This document shows, piece after piece, positions 23,600 through 37,319 of a stretch of DNA of 64,000 nt. Origin of the DNA: Sisyra terminalis (Eukaryota; Arthropoda; Insecta; Neuroptera; Sisyridae); NCBI GenBank assembly GCA_958496175.1, contig OY292276.1:24074001-24138000 (forward strand), read 5' to 3'. A program made the position numbers and the translations under genes. The notes below the pieces were generated by a model that searched no databases, was not told the DNA's origin, and saw only the letters and a list, made by a program, of their open reading frames with translations. The first letter of the stretch is position 1; the number at the start of each line of letters is the position of its first letter.

Positions 23600-24554
23600 A
23601 AAATTAATAAGCAATTAAATTACGTATACGCTTGTATATTCCATACCAAGGGGGACTCTAGCGAATTATAAGCCATTGAGACAAATAATCGGGACTTTTA
23701 TACCAGTGTAACAAATAAACCATAAGAAATAGTATATCAATACCTTCAAATTGAAATTTGTGGTCTTCAATCTATTTTTACCTATTTTTAATTAACTCTT
23801 TCAAAATCTAACTAATTAACACTAACAATAAGTACCACGCACTTTTCAGATAAGAAAATTATCGTAAAAATTGTAATATTATTTTGAAATGACTGATTTC
23901 GATTTATCAGAAAATTTTAAATAAAAAATTAAGTTGGGATGACTAATGCGATTGTTGATATACGAGGAAAGATTAATGTTTTTATCGTTTATATATAGTG
24001 AACAAACATTATACAAAAATATTTTTCAGATTAATTTCTGTAGACTTGAAATTTTTAAATTGAATTTGGGCGTAATGCAAGGACAAATATTTTAAATTGA
24101 AATTAATTATCACATAAAATATTTATGACTAACTGAATTTAAATAGGTATCTTGGAAAATTCAAACAATAATGTAGACGAAGAAATCATTTATGAGGTGA
24201 CGATTTAACCAACGGAGATTTAAATAGTTTTTTGCATCTTGTCTGCATTGTCTGATTGGTTGAAAAGGTTGATAATTATGTCCTTTTTCGTTTAAAATAT
24301 AAGTACCTATCGCTCCTGTTATTGTTGTATTACCTTCTCGCCTTCTTTCCTTAAAAATATATCACTTAATGGAAATTACAAATCATTTAAATTAGTGAAA
24401 AATATTTTTAAATAGAATTTGGAGTACGCATTAAATTTAGTAGTAACGGTTGTAGCTGATATAGCTGATTAAATTGAAATAAATGTTACCAATTTCTCCA
24501 AATATTGATGAAATATTTGCCCTTGTTTTTCCGACCTAATTTAAATTATATTTT
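23600..24554. other. Region upstream of Ras, no gene seen
   Basis: A+T-rich; it presumably includes the Ras promoter, but no core promoter motif could be placed with confidence. Confidence 0.4.
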
Positions 24555-24730
24555 ACTAGCGGCCGAGTGGTTAAGGTAACCGCTCCAAAACTGGTAAGTG
24601 CTGGATTTAAATCTTGTATCGAGAAGATTTTTTATATTTCCTGATATACGGATTTGTATTAACTCTAGAGTCGCTAAAGACCTTGGTAGTCTTGGTAGTC
24701 CTAAAGCGACGGTAAATAACAATAAAAAAT
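24555..24730 (+). mobile_element. tRNA-derived SINE, copy 2
   Basis: A box GCGGCCGAGTGGTTAAGG is nearly intact and the B box region reads GGATTTAAATCTTG. The tail has CTAGAGTCGCTAAAGACC and AAAGCGACGGTAAATAACAA. A 9-bp unit CTTGGTAGT is duplicated in tandem within the tail. Confidence 0.88.
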
Positions 24731-25285
24731 GTACTCTTCATGTTTTTCTCAAAGCAAAATCTTTTATGGAATTATGGAAGTCAATATACCGCCTCATTTT
24801 TATATGCCGCCCAAGGCTATGCCCCACTTGCATCCATCATGTTACACTACAGGTTTTCATTCTTTAGAATAAACTATCAAAGTTTTAAATGAAGTTATTT
24901 TTATTATTCTAGGTAAAACAGGAACTCCTAAGTAAAAATAATATTAAGAATGAAAAAGGGATAACGAAGGTAAATAATCCCGATTTGAGGTCAGGTAGCT
25001 GAAATAAAATATTCCGATGTGAGAAATTAAACCCTTCCTTAAGGCAAAAAATTATCTCATTAGATGTACGGGATTTAAAGAGTGTAGAGTAAATAAATAA
25101 TCAGTAACGAAAACCAAAGATTCGGCGATAAGCAGCAGTTTCTTTTATCGTTTTATAAGATTATAAAAATTTAATCCAATTGCCAATGGTAGACCTAAGA
25201 AAAGTGAAAAATATAGGAGCATTGGATAAAATAGGATATTGTCGGATTAGTTAGGGTTGTAGTAAAATTTGTAATCGAAATTGTT

Positions 25286-25403
25286 TAGGTTCAGGATTCC
25301 AATCGCGTATCGATTTTTTTTTCAATATTTCTCAGTTTACAGTTTTTTATTAACCCTAGAGTCGATGAACACTTCAGGCGTTATAAAGCGACGGTATATA
25401 ATA
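25286..25403 (+). mobile_element. tRNA-derived SINE, copy 3, lacking the A box
   Basis: Starts near the B box (GGTTCAGGATTCCAATCGCG) and runs through TTAACCCTAGAGTCGATGAA and TAAAGCGACGG. It is 5'-truncated. Confidence 0.75.
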
Positions 25404-27685
25404 GGAACTAAACTGTTACAAAGAAAGATTATGTTTCATTATTTTTCAAGACTGCAAATTATTAAACACCGTGCCTGGTCGGAGTTTTTGGAGGGTGGTA
25501 TTTAAATATTTGCATAAATAGAGCATTAAGTGAACATTTGATTAATACTTACGATTTGTATATAAAAACTATATCTATTTTGGATATGAAATTAAATTTA
25601 AACCCAATATTAATTTTGAAATAAATTTATTTTATGTTTCAAACAAAATTTCAAACCAAGAGAATTATAATATCTTATCATTAAATATATACAGCTCATT
25701 AAAATAAAAGTAAAATTAAACCCAAAAAAGAGAATCAATCAATTTAAAATTCTACTCAACATTTTCTACATAACAATATAAAGAAAATATTTATTTTTAG
25801 CATAATTTTCCTTTCTTCTTATTCATCTTCCTAATTATTGATTGAATTCAATATACGAATAAAATTAAATTTTCCAAGAAAAACTTTGCTGTCATAGTTT
25901 TCCTTAAATCGCGATTTCCTTCTTCGGTCTGATTTTTTTATAACTGATGGAAATAATTGTCTCTATATAGTTGAGCGGTCGTGCAAATATAATACTAATA
26001 AATTCGCTACAACATTTTCTTTTTTTTTTCCACGAAAAGCAAAGCAGATACATATTGTATAATTATTATTTTCTGGTGACTAAAGTTAAGATTCGTCGAT
26101 GAGACAAAAACCTTAACAGTTTAACCATAAAGACAGATAAAGTTCACATATATTTACTATTTGTTTCTAATTTCTCTTTTTATTAATTTATCTATATATA
26201 ATTAGTTTTGTGCTAAATCTATTGATGAAAAATTGGAAGTTTTTAAAGGAGTTAAATATGGAGGAATCGTTTTGAAATTTGTGACTGACGGCGTTAAAAG
26301 AACGGACTTTTAACTGATATGTTCTCGTTTAAAAACTATGACTATTTCAAACTTTTAAAAATGTATAAAATATATGCTCATTTTGAGTCTCTTAGCTAGG
26401 AAAAATTCACTGGAAAATCGTCGAAAAAAAGTTTATCATTTGGCAAAATATACAATTTTTTGTTATTTATCTTAAAAAGCTTTTTTTCATAAAAAAAGTG
26501 CATTTTTGTTGGTTGTGGAAAAATCTGTTGATTTACATCATCACAAATTTCAATTTTAAGAAAAACATTTAATTTTCTTTAAAAAATGTAGCCAAGAAAT
26601 GGAATTATTCAAAAGAAAAATATGTCAGTATTTTACAGCCAATACCTTCCTATTGTTAATTGCAAAAGCTCATATTTCGTTGGTTTATATTATATTTCCA
26701 TCTATTGTACATAATTTTTGAATATTTTATGTTTTGGTTGTGAAAAATTCTTTAAAAATTCAAATTATAAAAGTAGATATCTACTATTTGATAGGAAACA
26801 GATTTAGCCACATTTTTTTTATTTAAATTCGATTGAAATTACATGAATTGTTTTCTATTGGTAATATTTAAATATCTAAGTTTTTTTCCAAATATACATC
26901 CACATATTATTGTATATATCATAGCTACATAAAATCTTTAAACTGTTTCTTCTAAAGCTCAGAAAATATATGAAACTTCCAAAATTCAAACTTAAAGCAA
27001 AAGAGAATTAAAAATTTCATTGAAAACTATTAAAAAAATGAAATTAGTCCAATGATCGATTAAATGTTAAAAATATATTGACTTTGATTCGTTCATTTTC
27101 CAAAAATAACACTGAAATAATTTAGAGAATATAGACATTTAACTTTAGTTACTTTATTTTAAGAAAGGAAACTACTAAATCGTTTCAATGTCATGCTTTT
27201 TCAACTTAAAAACAGCTTGATTCACTAATTGAATAAGGTGGTCTCTCATTTTAAGAAAATAAGTAAATAAAAAATTAACTTTATAGTTATCTTTTTTGTC
27301 GATTATTGCATTTGCAACTGTTGCCGTTAAAGTATACACTCACATTATTATAAAATGAATCTTCATTAACTTAATTTTTCTTTTTCCATTATAGATCGGT
27401 TCATTTAATCTCAGATATTTACTTATTGCAAAAATATTTTGATATTCTAGTTTGTTAACTTTGTTATTCAAGCAATGCTTAATTTTAGCACTTTTTGGGG
27501 ATTTAAATAGCGATTTTTGCTTTCCATTTTCATTGAACAACAAAATATCGTTCAAAACCATCATCAAACAATGAAACACCGATAAAATATGTTCAGAACT
27601 TTAAATCAAATCTTCAAACCCCACAAATACATCATGAGATTTTTTTCATGGATTATTCAAATAATAAATGTATATCTTTTTTTAA
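25404..27685. other. A+T-rich intergenic stretch
   Basis: No gene or clear repeat was seen. Open stretches are short with no splice-site support. Confidence 0.45.
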
Positions 27686-27848
27686 ATTGTATTTACCGTT
27701 ACTTTTTAACTTTCCAAGGTCTTTATCGACTCTAGGGTTAATAAAAACCCTTAAACCGAGAAATGTTGAAAATTGGCTCGATACGAGATTCGAACCCAAT
27801 GCTTACCAGTTTTGAAACGGCCACCTGGATCACTCGGACACCATATAT
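27686..27848 (-). mobile_element. tRNA-derived SINE, copy 4
   Basis: Minus-strand copy. The complement reads GTGTCCGAGTGATCCAGGTG (A box), GGGTTCGAATCTCGTATCGAG (B box) and the family tail TTAACCCTAGAGTCGATAAAG. Complete, but the final tail unit is degraded. Confidence 0.85.
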
Positions 27849-29300
27849 ACGGGCCATATATACATATTATATATACGGGCTTTATATATACCTTTATTAG
27901 TGTATACTTTAACGTACACAATAACAAAGCAAAATGAAAAATTAATCTTTTAATTCTTATATTGCAGTGAGTTTTGAGCGATCATTTTTTAAGCTTTAGG
28001 CTTGATTTTCAACACTTTTCAATTGCAATTTTTTTTTGAATACAATTGGTGCAGCTTCAAAACTTTTTTTACTATCCTTACGGACAACCAAGGACTTATG
28101 TGCATATTATTATCACTCGATGAACTTTAAGAATTCACCAATTTACTTAATAATTCGTTCGTATCCTCATTGTAATAAATCAATAATATTCCACCATCGC
28201 TTTTCGCTACCCTCTTAAATTTAGGCCATTTTTATTACAATGATTACCAAAGAAAATACTCAACAATCAAATTTAAAGTTTTCAAATTTTTTTTGGTAAA
28301 ATAAGTATCAAAAATTTTCAATTAGAGTCTAGCCATGCTGTTTCATAATTCTACAAGTCAAACTTTTTTTCCGAATCAAAGTCAATTTTATAATTTAACT
28401 GATCTATCTGCAAGTATCAACTGTATTTTGTTAAACGTAAGTCAATATTAATATACCTTCGAAAATATATGGTTAATATATTGTACATTTCACATTAATA
28501 TTATTTCATCAATATATTATTCAATATAGTTACATATTAATATGATTTATTCAGCTTAAACATACAATTTCTGAAGAAGGAAATTACACAAAATATGTAA
28601 CTTATGTAGCTTATGTAAAATTAGTATTCTATCTAAAACAATTGTTGAAAAGCACTGGTACTTTTTTTAAAATATAATTTTCTTATTTATTGTATCACAA
28701 GCCCAACGTTTCTCTTTACATTTTATTCATAAGTTTATTTTTTCCATTATACGTTTTATCTTTCTGGTCTTACGAAACTATTTTTAATATTTATGTAAAA
28801 AATCAAATCAAGATCAACTTTTATATTTCATCTAATGAGTTTATTCCATTTTAATTAAATCGCTAATGGGAATAAAGCGAGGAATCATTTGATTAAGTTA
28901 AACGAAATGCATTTTTTTTTTGAATTGTGCGCAAATTATCAATCTGGTAAAATATTATATTTTGTTAAAGGTATATAGTTTTAAACATCTATAATGAAAA
29001 TATTTAATATCTATAAGTAATATTTGGATTTTCTTATTTTTTTACTCATTTTTAATAAGGGTAATTTCGAGTTATTCTTGTTTTTAATTCCCGCAATGAT
29101 CAAACACTCCACGCTTTATTTGTTTTGTAAGGATTTAGGGAGGAAATCAAAGAAAGTTTTAGGAGATTTTATAAAGGGGTTTGAGTTGATTAGATGACTT
29201 TGTATGAAGATTGAGTGTGAAATCTGAAGGGATTTAGAAAGTTTAAGTAAGAGGGCGACAAAAGCAGTACGGGAGGCTGAGCCACCGGGAATTCTGAATC
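27849..29300. other. 3' flank of synaptotagmin 4, no other gene seen
   Basis: A+T-rich. It presumably includes the synaptotagmin 4 3' untranslated region next to 29301; its extent could not be fixed. Confidence 0.4.
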
Positions 29301-32300
29301 TCACTCTCGCAATTTGTGCCAATCTGCTATTTGTCTTCGTGGTGAATTGCAGACTTCGTTCCAGTGGTTCAGAGCAGATCCAACACTCTTTGAGCCTCCC
29401 AATTCCAATCGTCCAATCACCTAAAATCGTTAGGTTAAATTTTACTCCAATGAAAATGGGAAAACTATTAAAAATGTCGTCGAATGTACAATGTGCATAC
29501 CTCATTCTTAGTTACTCGATCCCAGTCTAGAAGCAAGAACTCGAGGCTAACTGATTCTAATCCTTCTCCTCCAGCAGGAATTTCGAATACAAAGCTCTCG
29601 TTGAATACGGGATTGAGGGTACGCTTTTTCACGTGTGTCTTCTTTTTAGCAATGCGCTGTCCGTTGTATAATAAATACATCTTTACATAAGGATCAGCTA
29701 AACCTGTTACGTCCATTTTGGGTAAATTTCGAGCTTTCAATACGACCACGGTGAGACGATTAGCAGCTGGTTGCCAACATAGGGATACGAGAAGCTCACC
29801 TCGTCCTTGCGATCGAATCTAAAAATGATATAATATGAAAAAATCTGAATAAATAGGTAATGAATTTAGGCACTAGACTGGGCTGAATTACAATTTGTCT
29901 CGGCTTAAAAGTTTTTATTCTATAGTTCCATAAAATCCTACAATTAATAAATATTAACAAAGCAATTAAGACATAAAACCCAAAATCTCTTATTGTGTAT
30001 ATTGATACACATTAAACCCCACCAGTGGCGTATAATGTGCGATTTTGCCACCCGGAGCCAACCGGAAATTCACCGCCTCCTATTTTAATCATTAGGCAAG
30101 AAAATTGATAGATTCAAATATCTTTAAATTATTTCAATAATACTTTTCGTGTTTTTTTTTTCAAAACAAAACTTTTTATGAAATTATCAATGCCAATATT
30201 CCGTCCCTTTTTCATGAGTAGCTCAGGGCCATGGCCCCTCTGCACCTACAACGGTTCGCTTCTTAATCCCGCTTGTATAGTTTCAGGACTGAGATTTTTT
30301 TTATCATATTATATTCTTTTTCTAAAAGTTTCTATTTTATTTTTTATTGTTTTCGGTTATGCACCTCACAGTTACAGTAGTTCCAATTGGAAAGGGGGGG
30401 GTTGAAAAAAATATTGAAATTAATCTGCTACTTCTTTTAATTATGTACACGGGACCGATTTTCCCTCATGAATAAATAGCCCATATCCTTAAGATACTTA
30501 TGCAGTAGATAAAAACTTATCTGTTAGATAAAACCTATACATTTATCGTATAAATATCATACCTGTCGTAGAATAGAGGTACAACTAAAAAATTGCAAGT
30601 TTTGAGTTAACAATAGTTTTACAATGAGGAAGCCACTTATTTTGTACGTAGAATAGAAGGATAACTCTAGTAAATCCCCCCCCCCACGTAAGGTATTACT
30701 AATGTTTAGTCTGTACTAGAGAACTCTATATGTAACAAGAACTTTAATAACGATTTCTCAGCAAGTTCAATTTTTGAATTGTACCTTTAGTCTACGACGG
30801 GTGCGATATCACTATTCTTAGATGAAAATATCCAAATTTTCTATTTTCTATTTTCTTTTTTTATTTTCTTTCCCCTCCAGAAAAAATTTAGTTTAGCAGA
30901 TAAATATCACTACCTAGATGTGAAAATACCGATCCTTAACGATTGATTATGATTCTAATTGTTATTTCTGCAGGACTCTCTTAGAAGTACCTCTGTGCTA
31001 TGTTCTAAAGGAATTTAGTATTATTTGTAGTTCCAATAGTCAGAGCTTTTGAGATAAATCTCAGCAGGGAGTCGATTATGGATTTCCCTATGGATTTTTT
31101 TATAGTTCCTGCTCTGGTGGTCTTAACTAAGAAAACTGCGTTCTATGGAGGGCAGACAATTAGGACATAAGATATAGTTTCCTCCTCCTATTCATATTTC
31201 TTGGAGTTTGAATAGACCTCTTTCCACATCTTTCCACAATGGAGAGATATTTTCTCAGATAACAATGTCTTGACATTAAACCTATGAGTATTGTCACATT
31301 AATAAATTGTATTCAAATTGGAAACATGATTAAGAAGTGGATTTTTTTAAATAAACTAATTTATGCAAAAAAGAATTAAAGAATTGATTTCTTAACAAAA
31401 AGAACACAAATTTGTTTTTTTTAATTGATATTTACCGTCGATTTATAACTACTAAGGTCTTTAGCGACTCTAGGGATAACAAAATCCGTTATCAAGAAAT
31501 ATTGAAAATTTGCTCGATATGAGGATCGAACCCAACATTCACTAGTATTGGAGCGGCCACCTAAACCACTCGGCCACCAGTAGGCTAAATTTGGTTACTA
31601 ATTGTATATAATTTTTTTTAAGTTTAATTTTTTTTACCTTAATTTTTCAATGTATATGTTGCTCTGCTCTCAATTCACGATATCTATCTTATATTCCCAG
31701 ATGGGGGAAAATCTTATCTATATTTATATCTCACAGATTCCCACTAGCGTCGGCAAATAGTTTTCTATGAGAAATTAACTCTTACCATAGCCGTTTTCTT
31801 TTTTACATTTTAAACTGTCTTCATAAAATATATTAACACAAAGCCGTAAGAAACTATTATTTCCATATTTCGTGGCTTAGGGATTTGAATATTCCTAAGA
31901 ACTGCTTAAGACCACAATAGTGGTTAAGTGATGACAATGGAAAAATGTTTTCAAATTTTAAGGTGAGGGCAAATGCCCCTTTTTCTTTTTATAAGATAGC
32001 AACAATGGAAGTTTTACCTAATATTTTGACACATCATACCTAAAAGTATAATTTAACTTACTTTAAGACTTCTAGGTTGAATTTCGCGACACAAAGCGAT
32101 TTGTTGGTTTTCAGCTTGGCTCAAATCAACGCCAGCAAGACTACAAAACACCTCTCCAATAATATCATCTCGTGAATATCTATAATCATCAATTATTAAA
32201 TTAAATATCTATAAAACTTGCGTAAGAACTATAAATGTTCGTAAACTTTACCGATCAAAGCTCAACACTACAAAGTGTAAAGTGATATTAGGAAGTTGAT

Positions 32301-35300
32301 TGAAGTTAAGTCCGTAGAATGTAAAATCTTCATCGTATACTGGATTGCGAGTTTTGCGTAAGACACGAGTTTTGACTTTATGCTGCTTATCGGGAAGAAG
32401 TTGAAGCTTCACATAGGGATCACTTGAACCAATGTTGGGATCTTTGGCTGGCAAATCACGACAACGAACAACCGAAACAATCAAAGCGCTTTTATCTTGC
32501 TTGTACCTGTAATTTTTAATCAAAAATAAACTTCTTGATTACTCTTGGGTTTAAAACTAAAATACCGAAGCTTGAAGACGAGTTGTCCTAATTTGGTCGC
32601 AATGTTTTGGTCGTTACTCAAGTTTTTCTCGTTGCTTTCTAGCTCTTCTTTACTCGGCGTTTGAAGCTCATTTTCGGTTTGGTAAACAGGTTGAATGTTA
32701 GATTCACGATCGCAAGGCTCCGAACCATTTATAGGGGCTACACTTCCGGTGGGACTTGGGGTCCCAGGAACTGACATCTGAAATAGTAATATCCAGTTAG
32801 TATAAATATTAGCGTTTGTTAGTTGTTTTCGTACTCCTGGAGGTGTGCGAGCATTTCCGGTAGGACTCGGTGATTTTTTCAAGTAATGCGGTGGCCCAGC
32901 AGACCCTGCAGGACTTTTGACAGCCGTGGGACGTCGATGAGTATGGAATGCGAGTGGTTGATCAATTCCATGTCCACGTTTCCCCGAAAGCTTCGCATGG
33001 ATTCCACTTAAACGTCTTCGCCGATAGCAAAAACAAGTTATTGCAGCTATGCAAACTACGACTATAGTTGCTCCGAGAACAACCCCGATTACAGCGAGGT
33101 TTGGTACTGAAAATCAATTAAAAAGGATCAAATTTATTTAATGGAACTTTAAAAATACTGAAAATATTTAAACTTTAGTAAAGAAGTTTTTGGAGATAGT
33201 GGCATTCTAGAGACTTCAACAAAGTTTTAATAGTTTAAGTTTAAGTTGTCTTTTAAGTTTGTGTTTATGAACATAACTTTTTGAAAGTTTTGTTTTTTCG
33301 TAGCGTTACGTTTCTTGAAACTTTGGCTTAATAAAATTCGTTAGAGTTATCAACATTTTTTTGCTAATAAATTAAGCAGTCTCGGACCAAAGAAATAGTA
33401 GATCAACCATTTAGTTGTAGTTAAAAAGAATTGACGATTATTTCTTAAATTTTTGTTAAAATAATAAATTAATAAAATGGTGAAAAACAATGTTGATTTT
33501 ATTTGAATATTACCAAAAACTAAAACAATTGTAGGATAACTAAAAGGAATATTAAAGCCTACAGGTGGCCGAGTGGTTAAGGTGGCCGCTTCAAAACTGG
33601 TAGGTGTTGGATTCGAATCTTGAATGAAGCAAGTTTTCAATATTTCTCTATTAACAGTTTTTTTTTGACCCTAGAGCCGCTAAAAATTGGTAGTTATAAA
33701 TTAACGGTTAACAACAATAATAAAAAAGACAATAATAAAATCTGATATTCAAATATTTTCATCAAAAACGAAAATTATTTTAAAAAAAAAATTCTCAGCT
33801 TCTTTTAAGTTTATGTAAATTAGATTTTCTTTGAATGGTAGCATATAATTTTCAGTAGAATTTTTTTCGATATGAGCTTTTTGAAACCATTTTGAGAAAC
33901 TTACATTTTTTTATAAAAATCTTCGTAAGTTTCTGCTGTTCACAGGAACCACATAACCGATGTTGATAAACATTGGCACATTTTATGCAGTATATCTTCG
34001 AAAAAGCATTTAATCACGGAAAATTTCTAAATTTTGTAAGGGATACTAAAAGAGTACAAATAATTTGTGTTTCCTTTCCCTTGAATTTTAATTGATATAT
34101 AAATTTTAGTGGTTGCTTTGGAACCTAAAATTTACACGATGTTACAAAATTTATTAAAATTGAATGCATGGCTTTTAAGAAAAGTGAACACTGGAAGGTG
34201 GATATTTATTTAAAAAAAAAAATATATATTTGAAGCACAAGCCGGCATAAGCTCCAATATAATATTTTAGAGACTAAAATTGTTTGAGTTAAAACGAGAA
34301 AAACTTTTGGAAAAAAGATTATCAGTTGAAAGATACGTAAAGTGGAGTACATGTAGTCCAGATGGGGTGGGATAATTAAAAATTTTAAAAGATTCGTATT
34401 TTAGATACAAATGTATGTTGGGAAAAACTCAGCGAACTAAAAAAAGGAGATATTTACACATGTGTGTACACTAACTTGTTAATGCATACTCTAACGTGAA
34501 TTCATACTTAAACGTTATCATAACCATATCAAATATTGCCAGTTTAATATTTAAAAAAAAAAAAAAAATTTATCGACTGAATTAATTTTTAATGAATTTA
34601 AAAAAAAAATGTCTATTATTAATTTCCTGTACTAATCATAAAAAAATGGAAAATATATACAACATAAAATATTTTATGTTATTCATAGATTTTTTTTCAA
34701 AAAGAAACATACACTAGAGTATTTAGTTTTATAATTTGAAATGAAAAATAAAAAAAAAAACATAAAATTCAATTGTATCGTTTAGTAACCTACACGCCCT
34801 TGAAATCAGATCAATTTTTTTTATACTTTTTCTCTATCTTAAAACCAACTATTTGTTACTATACATATCAATTTTTCGCCAAATTATATTTGCAATTAAT
34901 ATTTCCCGATAAAACATTTTCTTTGGTATTTTTTTTTGATCTTGTTCAATGGTGTTTGTATAAAAAAATTCTCAAATAAAACTTGAGATAGTATTAAAAG
35001 ATAAAATTAGGAGAAACTACTTCAAAAAATAAGAGCGTTATTGAATGCGGAAAGCTTTTATAAGTAATGGCATTGATTTTCTAGGAAAACCCTATGAGTT
35101 ACTGCACGTTTTCAATAAGATAAGTATCAGGATATTATCGATTCCGTTTTGTATCTTATTTCATTGTGACAACATAATTATGACGCTAAAAAAATAGTTT
35201 TATTTAAAAATATTTATAATGAATGGAACAATTTTGGCTACTTTTAATTAGTATATTGCATTTCTTGATTTTCTTAAAAATTTCAATGTTTTTGTTTAAA

Positions 35301-35480
35301 AATATGGAAGTAATTGGCAACTAATTAGAACTTATTGGGAGGAATAATTTGGAAAGGATTAAGCTAAGAAGAATAAAAATGTACTCTAATATAAAATTAG
35401 AATCTAAAGACATTGTAAAAAGCTTAAAAAGTAAACATACCTCGTTCAATAGCTTTTATTTGGGGTCCGTCTTCCACCAT
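29301..35480 (-). CDS. Syt4: Synaptotagmin 4, tandem C2-domain vesicle protein
   Basis: Vesicle membrane protein with two C2 domains, acting in regulated exocytosis and, in flies, retrograde signalling at synapses. Minus-strand exons: 35480-35441, 33106-32835, 32777-32566, 32506-32252, 32179-32062, 29818-29501 and 29420-29301; phases join, 444 aa. A short N-terminus precedes one membrane span at about residues 17-40, then RRRR and a Ser/Pro-rich linker. C2A starts near 168. Its calcium ligands are D197, D204, Ser257 (Asp in synaptotagmin 1), D259 and D265; Ser at this site is the mark of the Syt4/11 subfamily. C2B has D335, D341, D397, D399 and Glu405 in place of the last Asp, and a polybasic KKKTHVKK at 357-364. 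The C-terminus [20 protein letters not shown] matches the insect Syt4 ending I know. The 57-nt intron 32834-32778 has no in-frame stop. Confidence 0.94.
30023..30264 (+). mobile_element. hAT-like MITE with CAGTGGCGTA end, diverged copy in a Syt4 intron
   Basis: It begins CAGTGGCGTATAATG and shares GCCGCCTCCTATTTT, AAGAAAATTGATA and CAAATATCTTTAAATTATTT with the complement of the intact copy at 63581-63798. The right end is too diverged to fix exactly. Confidence 0.6.
31420..31586 (-). mobile_element. tRNA-derived SINE, copy 5, in a Syt4 intron
   Basis: Minus-strand copy. The complement has GGTGGCCGAGTGGTTTAGG (A box), GGGTTCGATCCTCATATCGAG (B box) and a full family tail. Among the best-preserved copies. 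Confidence 0.9.
33556..33727 (+). mobile_element. tRNA-derived SINE, copy 6, in Syt4 intron 1
   Basis: GGTGGCCGAGTGGTTAAGG (A box) is intact and GGATTCGAATCTTG is the B box. The tail is degraded (CTAGAGCCGCTAAAAATTG) and ends in a run of AATAATAAAA. Confidence 0.88.
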
Positions 35481-36757
35481 TTTTAAATGATGGCGACTTA
35501 CTCCCTTCACTTGAGCTTCGTTTTAAAGCACTGAACCACCGAATAGAAAGCTTTTTAGAAACTCTTGGCCCGTCTTTGGTAATCTCGTTCACTGGTGCCA
35601 AAGGTCGTTGTTGAATTGGGAAAACTGTTGCGATTATTTACCGGTTCATGTAATTGCGATGTGACTCAATTACATTCGTGGGAGTTTCGTTCTTTTCAGC
35701 AATCAATACTGCGATAGCAACGCTTGCGCTTAATCAAAACGTAGTACCCTCCTATGATCAGCCACTGCACTCATGTGCAATGCGAGAAAATCGAGAAAAC
35801 TTATTTTCTTATATTTCATTTCAATTTTATTTCTTACTCATTTAATGTCTTTCTCCAGAATTTTATGATTTAAATCATATTTTCACTATCAAAAAACAAT
35901 AAAATCTAATACAAATCATATACCTCCCCTTATTGATACTCCTCCTAACAATTTAAACCTCAACATTTACAACCGCATTGTTCTCATTATAAACTTAATT
36001 CAAACAAATTAAATTCAAATCCTTTTTTTTATTTTGGAAAGGTCAAATGTTACCAGGTTGGCAAATGTAGGGTAAACCTGCCTTCCTTGTACCGAGTGTT
36101 ACTTAGTTAAGTGGAGGAAAGAGGGTTGTTTGGTCGTTTCCGTTTATTATCTTTGTTTTACTTGAAGCTTTACAGAAAAGCTTTTTCTTAAGGGCTTCGA
36201 GAAGTTTGTCTTAATCTATGTTGTTGGAAATTTGATGTCGAGAAGGTACTAGCTAGTGTTAGATGCTTGTTAGAGTTGCAGTCATTTATAATTATGTCGA
36301 CGTAAAAGAAAACTCAGCTTTAATTAAGATGAATCGAGGGAGAAGCAGAGTGAAATTTCTGATTCATGCAATATTAATTATTCCAAGTTTTTAGTTAAAC
36401 TACTATTCCAAGTTTTAAAACGACTATCAAGATCATCTAAAAACTACAAAAAGTTATACCTTCAACATTTAAAAATACTTTTTACTCAATAATACTAAGT
36501 AATATTAATATCGCCAAAATTATTAATTATAGTACTAAATATTAATACCATGGATGGTCGTCTGTGTGACATATAAATTTATAGTGACATATCAATAATA
36601 CGATGGAAATATGCGAATCATTGAAATTTTTTCTGCAGCATAAATTTTGTACTAAGAAATATACGGTTTTTGCATCTATTAAACCACGCTTATATGTCAC
36701 TCAATTGACTTAAATGACATCTAATATGAAACTTTTTAAACACCTATTCACCCGTAA
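35481..36757. other. Upstream region of synaptotagmin 4
   Basis: 35481-35780 has a higher G+C content than the flanks and probably contains the 5' leader and promoter of Syt4. No TATA box was recognised. No other gene was seen. Confidence 0.4.
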
Positions 36758-37057
36758 GGGTACATCCATTAATTGCGTGAGACAATTTTAGCTATTTTTC
36801 AGTTCGCCTTCCCCCCTTGGTGAAATTCCATGTGGTTTTGCTCAACCCCCTCACTTAATAGTACGTGAGATTTTTTTAAAATGCGTAATTGCATTGTAAA
36901 TGAGTTAATCTGTGCTTCGATTACATTAGATTTATTTAAAAAAAAATAAATAAAAATTACGTGATATTTGCCGAGACCATCCTCTCCTCCACGTGAGATT
37001 GTGTGAGATTTTACTCGACCCCCCCTCAACGCCTCTCGTAATTAATGGATAAAATCC
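36758..37057. mobile_element. PIF/Harbinger-like MITE, second member
   Basis: Left end GGGTACATCCATTAATTGCG; the complement of the right end is GGATTTTATCCATTAATTACG. Both are bounded by TAA (36755-36757, 37058-37060). The 300-bp element is non-coding, with G- and C-runs inside each end. Its ends resemble those of the 768-1166 element (CATTAATTACGT core). Confidence 0.72.
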
Positions 37058-37319
37058 TAATCCACAAAATTATGTAAAATGATATTTTTTCTTATTCAGT
37101 TATTTATAAAAGCTACCATTCTCTTGCTTTTTCCATGATTATATGTATTCATCTACGTTATCATGTGTGAGAAAAAATTGTACTAAAACACGATTTTTAA
37201 AAAAAAAAAATTAAAAAAGAATATAGAGATTAACAAAAATTTAAAAATTAGGAATTATAAATAAAGGTACGTTAAAATAAACATTTATTCAGCTATTGGT
37301 TCATAACATTAATTGTACT

